From the NCBI GenBank assembly GCA_905202485.1, contig CAJKRY010000001.1, positions 186,001 through 250,000 of the forward strand: DNA of 64,000 bases. The letters run 5' to 3'. Origin of the DNA: an uncultured Methanomassiliicoccus sp. Its GTDB lineage: Archaea; Thermoplasmatota; Thermoplasmata; Methanomassiliicoccales; Methanomassiliicoccaceae. Positions 62,286 to 64,000 of this stretch are shown here, piece by piece; within the stretch, counting starts at the first letter, position 1, and each line of letters begins with the position of its first letter. Below the pieces are notes generated by a model. It had not been told where the DNA came from, did no database searches, and was given only the letters and a program-made list of their open reading frames with translations. Made by a program: the position numbers and the translations under genes.

Positions 62286-62296
62286 GAATAATATCA

Positions 62297-62334
62297 TGCA
62301 GAATAATGATTAAGACATTATTCTGCAATTTATT
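62297..62334 (+). terminator. hairpin terminator after the RHH gene
   Basis: TGCAGAATAATG (62297-62308) and CATTATTCTGCA (62316-62327) form a perfect 12-bp stem with a 7-nt loop, followed by ATTTATTT. Confidence 0.75.
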
Positions 62335-62460
62335 TAACATACAGCATCATTTTAAAATCAACAGGATTATGTTAAAAATATAGCTGCAACGCATAAAAAC
62401 TACTACGCTGCAGATATTAATAAATCAAATATTGTTTTAATCATCAGTATATCAATCACA

Positions 62461-62619
62461 TCAGCAGACGGTGATTGGAGAATTTGCCTGCAGTCCCCTA
62501 AGGCAGGAAGGAAGATTCTTTTTTACATCCCTGTGATAAATCACACATTCACAGCATTTACCATGTCTAGGACAGCTACTTGAACAGCTGCATTTTGAAG
62601 CATCGTTGTCACAAGCCAT
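62461..62619 (-). CDS. small Cys-rich protein, DUF6485-like
   Basis: A 52-residue protein with CSCSSSCPRHGKCCECVIYHR, a pattern (CxC-x3-C-P-R-H-G-x-C-C-E-C-x-x-Y-H-R) typical of small zinc- or cluster-binding proteins in anaerobes and methanogens that are annotated as DUF6485. The frame extends up to 62676, but ATG 62619 (MACDND) is right before the motif. Function unknown. Terminates 102 bp before the next minus-strand gene's end in genome order and is a separate unit. Confidence 0.75.
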   Translation of the reverse strand: MACDNDASKCSCSSSCPRHGKCCECVIYHRDVKKNLPSCLRGLQANSPITVC

Positions 62620-62720
62620 GGATGTAGCATTATGATATGAGATATATTGCTTTTCACCAAACTGCTGACGATGCACTATGGAAATTCATCGAAGAGTGTG
62701 TATCATTAATTCTGACAGAA

Positions 62721-63053
62721 TTATTCCATATCAAATGTCATCGTAGAAGTGGGTGAATTTTTAGCAGCTGTTTTTGATATCATACCAGACTCTAACCAGC
62801 AGGCATTATACACAGAAACGGGAACTAAACAGGTCGGTGTGATATGGGAAGTTTCTGCAAGTTTCATTATTTTAGAATCAGTTATTGAGGTCATATCTAT
62901 CAATCCAACTTCTGTTAATGACTTTGCATAATCCCGAACATGGCTGCATGTAGATTTTATATGAACCTTGACGGATCCATCATCATTCAACTCTGTTTCA
63001 ATGACTGTGTGATTAGGACAGATAGGCATATCAACTACAACTTTTGAAGACAT
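62721..63053 (-). CDS. DUF6951-like protein
   Basis: A 110-residue protein starting MSSKVVVDMPICPNHTVIE. Cys in MPICPNH, STCSHV, PTCLVP and YNACW, with a short two-layer pattern, fit the family annotated DUF6951 in methanogens (assignment from memory). Frame open to 63110; the ATG at 63053 is at the conserved start. It lies downstream of the ABC ATPase gene on the same strand (105-bp gap). Function unknown. Confidence 0.65.
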   Translation of the reverse strand: MSSKVVVDMPICPNHTVIETELNDDGSVKVHIKSTCSHVRDYAKSLTEVGLIDMTSITDSKIMKLAETSHITPTCLVPVSVYNACWLESGMISKTAAKNSPTSTMTFDME

Positions 63054-63158
63054 ATACAACCCGGTGTTATAATCTGCAATATGGTATATATCAATCACTA
63101 CCAGATCCACTAGATGAAATAAAATTTCATAAGTTTTTTATCAACCCAGACTGAAGAA

Positions 63159-63944
63159 TCAATCATTGGTTCCGATTACAATGATGTTCAATCCATCGAT
63201 CAGATCTTCATGATAAACTTTGGTCTTTATTCCAAAAACTTTCTGAAGATTTTCTGCAGTTATAGTTTCTTCTGCGGAGCCTGCAGCAAATATCTTTCCA
63301 TGCTCCATTACAATTACACGATCGCAGTACCTTGCTGCAAGGGCGATGTCGTGAGTTACGAATATGACTAGCATATTTCTTTCACGTGATAACCTTTTAA
63401 CAAGATCCATCAATGAATATTGATGATTGACGTCTAGATGCAGTGTCGGTTCATCCAGAAGCAGTATTGAGGGTTCCTGAGCTAAGGCTCTGGCAATCAG
63501 AACTCTTTGACGTTCCCCGCCGCTCAACTCATCAATAGATTTGTCTTTAAATTCTGTGACGCCGGTTTCTTCCATTGAGTTGTAAACTATGTTGAAATCA
63601 TCTTCAGAATATGAATCAAACTTATCTTGAGATGGAAATCTGCCCATCATAACAGATTCAAAAACATTGTATGGAAAGATGATAGAGGACGTCTGAGAGA
63701 CCACAGCAATGTTTCGTGCTATATCTTTTCTAGACATTTGCAAAACATCATTTTCATCAATCAGCACGGTTCCGTGTTTGGGTTTCAATGACCGGTTTAT
63801 ACATTTTAAGAGTGTGGTTTTTCCACATCCGTTTTGCCCCAGTATGCCAATGATTTCACCCTGAGATGCTGAGAAAGCAACATTATCAACTGCATTGACT
63901 TCAGAACTGTATGAAAAAACTACGTCAGCAACTCTCAGATCCAT
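63159..63944 (-). CDS. ABC transporter ATP-binding protein, FecE/BtuD type
   Basis: The 261-residue ATPase has Walker A GQNGCGKTT (about 35-43), the Q-loop VSQTSSIIFPYNV, signature LSGGERQR, Walker B ILLLDEPTLHLD and switch His TTHDIALA-type (VTHDIALA). This arrangement belongs to importers of iron-siderophore, cobalamin or molybdate. The upstream permease gene ends just before it. Cobalamin or iron is a likely substrate in a methanogen. The binding-protein gene is not in the window. Confidence 0.9.
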   Translation of the reverse strand: MDLRVADVVFSYSSEVNAVDNVAFSASQGEIIGILGQNGCGKTTLLKCINRSLKPKHGTVLIDENDVLQMSRKDIARNIAVVSQTSSIIFPYNVFESVMMGRFPSQDKFDSYSEDDFNIVYNSMEETGVTEFKDKSIDELSGGERQRVLIARALAQEPSILLLDEPTLHLDVNHQYSLMDLVKRLSRERNMLVIFVTHDIALAARYCDRVIVMEHGKIFAAGSAEETITAENLQKVFGIKTKVYHEDLIDGLNIIVIGTND

Positions 63945-63946
63945 CG

Positions 63947-64000
63947 TCAATTACCCCATATTTCTTTTTTCCTTGTTCTGAGAATATATATGAAGAACGG
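63947..64000 (-). CDS. FecCD/BtuC-type permease, C-terminal end only
   Basis: The last 17 codons of a minus-strand gene read PFFIYILRTRKKEIWGN followed by TGA at 63947-63949. The G-x-P-x-F-x-x-x-L-x-R-x-K end is typical of FecCD-family permeases. Partial: it begins beyond the window. It is upstream of and 2 bp from the ATPase gene, forming one importer operon. Confidence 0.8.
   Translation of the reverse strand, partial: PFFIYILRTRKKEIWGN

Noticed and set aside
1..64000. CRISPR arrays or cas genes
   Set aside because: No regularly spaced repeats of 25-40 bp and no Cas-like protein were seen.
1..64000. Pyrrolysine (in-frame TAG) methyltransferase genes
   Set aside because: No MtmB, MtbB or MttB-like frame split by TAG was found; the only interrupted gene has TGA.

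Overview
The window is a stretch of archaeal chromosome. It carries the large subunit of the euryarchaeal replicase PolD, a family B DNA polymerase, aIF1A, RIO1 kinase, a Dim2-like KH protein, Pus10, ribosomal protein L21e, RNA polymerase subunit Rpo4, an archaeal-type threonyl-tRNA synthetase and type II methionine aminopeptidase. TATA boxes, mixed leaderless and Shine-Dalgarno starts, and a corrinoid:coenzyme M methyltransferase-like gene point to a methanogen of the Thermoplasmata side, most likely Methanomassiliicoccales. That placement is inference: no mcr, rRNA or pyl gene is present.

Left end (1-9.0 kb) is an AT-rich accessory region. A secreted-protein gene broken by an in-frame TGA and a frameshift (247-887) is followed by a four-helix membrane protein. 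An IS110 remnant and a zinc-ribbon gene come next. A tight five-gene operon (2306-6280) encodes a helical protein, an SPFH protein with three C-terminal zinc ribbons, and three related zinc-ribbon proteins. On the other side of that operon lies a second, intact secreted-protein/four-helix pair (7011-8049) on the minus strand. The two pairs look like paralogous bacteriocin/immunity-like modules. The rest of this end is long AT-rich non-coding DNA.

9.0-14.3 kb is a sulfonate/nitrate-type ABC importer followed by an MtaA-like zinc methyltransferase, then a C_GCAxxG_C_C protein and a BioB-like radical SAM enzyme. The context suggests uptake of a sulfonate such as coenzyme M, or methyl transfer to it. 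14.4-24.5 kb holds ThrRS, a heptose-phosphate pair (GHMP kinase plus a GmhA-GmhB fusion), a thioredoxin/reductase group, a minus-strand glycosyltransferase/VTT membrane protein/glycosyltransferase cluster, and ThiD. tRNA-Glu follows.

25.0-33.6 kb is the information-processing block: aIF1A, RIO1, KH protein, Pus10, L21e, Rpo4, DUF655, KsgA, YchF-like GTPase and PolB. 33.6-46.3 kb is mixed: CBS protein, ABC-2 exporter, a Cys-containing protein of unknown function behind a palindromic promoter site, an E1-like enzyme, PRC-barrel proteins, Mrp ATPase, sugar epimerase, flippase, and metal transporters of the ZIP and MntP types. 46.4-58.3 kb holds PolD large subunit, NOG1-like GTPase, NUDIX, Lrp, a pseudo-GTPase related to EF-Tu/SelB, hemerythrin, a Rad3-like helicase, ferredoxin, a metallo-beta-lactamase fold protein, Sua5 and MetAP.

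The right end has a tRNA-Leu(CAA) gene interrupted by a 27-nt D-loop intron with a recognisable bulge-helix-bulge, several small Cys-rich proteins, a methyltransferase, an MFS transporter, a DedA protein, a ribbon-helix-helix protein and the start of an iron/cobalamin-type ABC importer that runs off the window.
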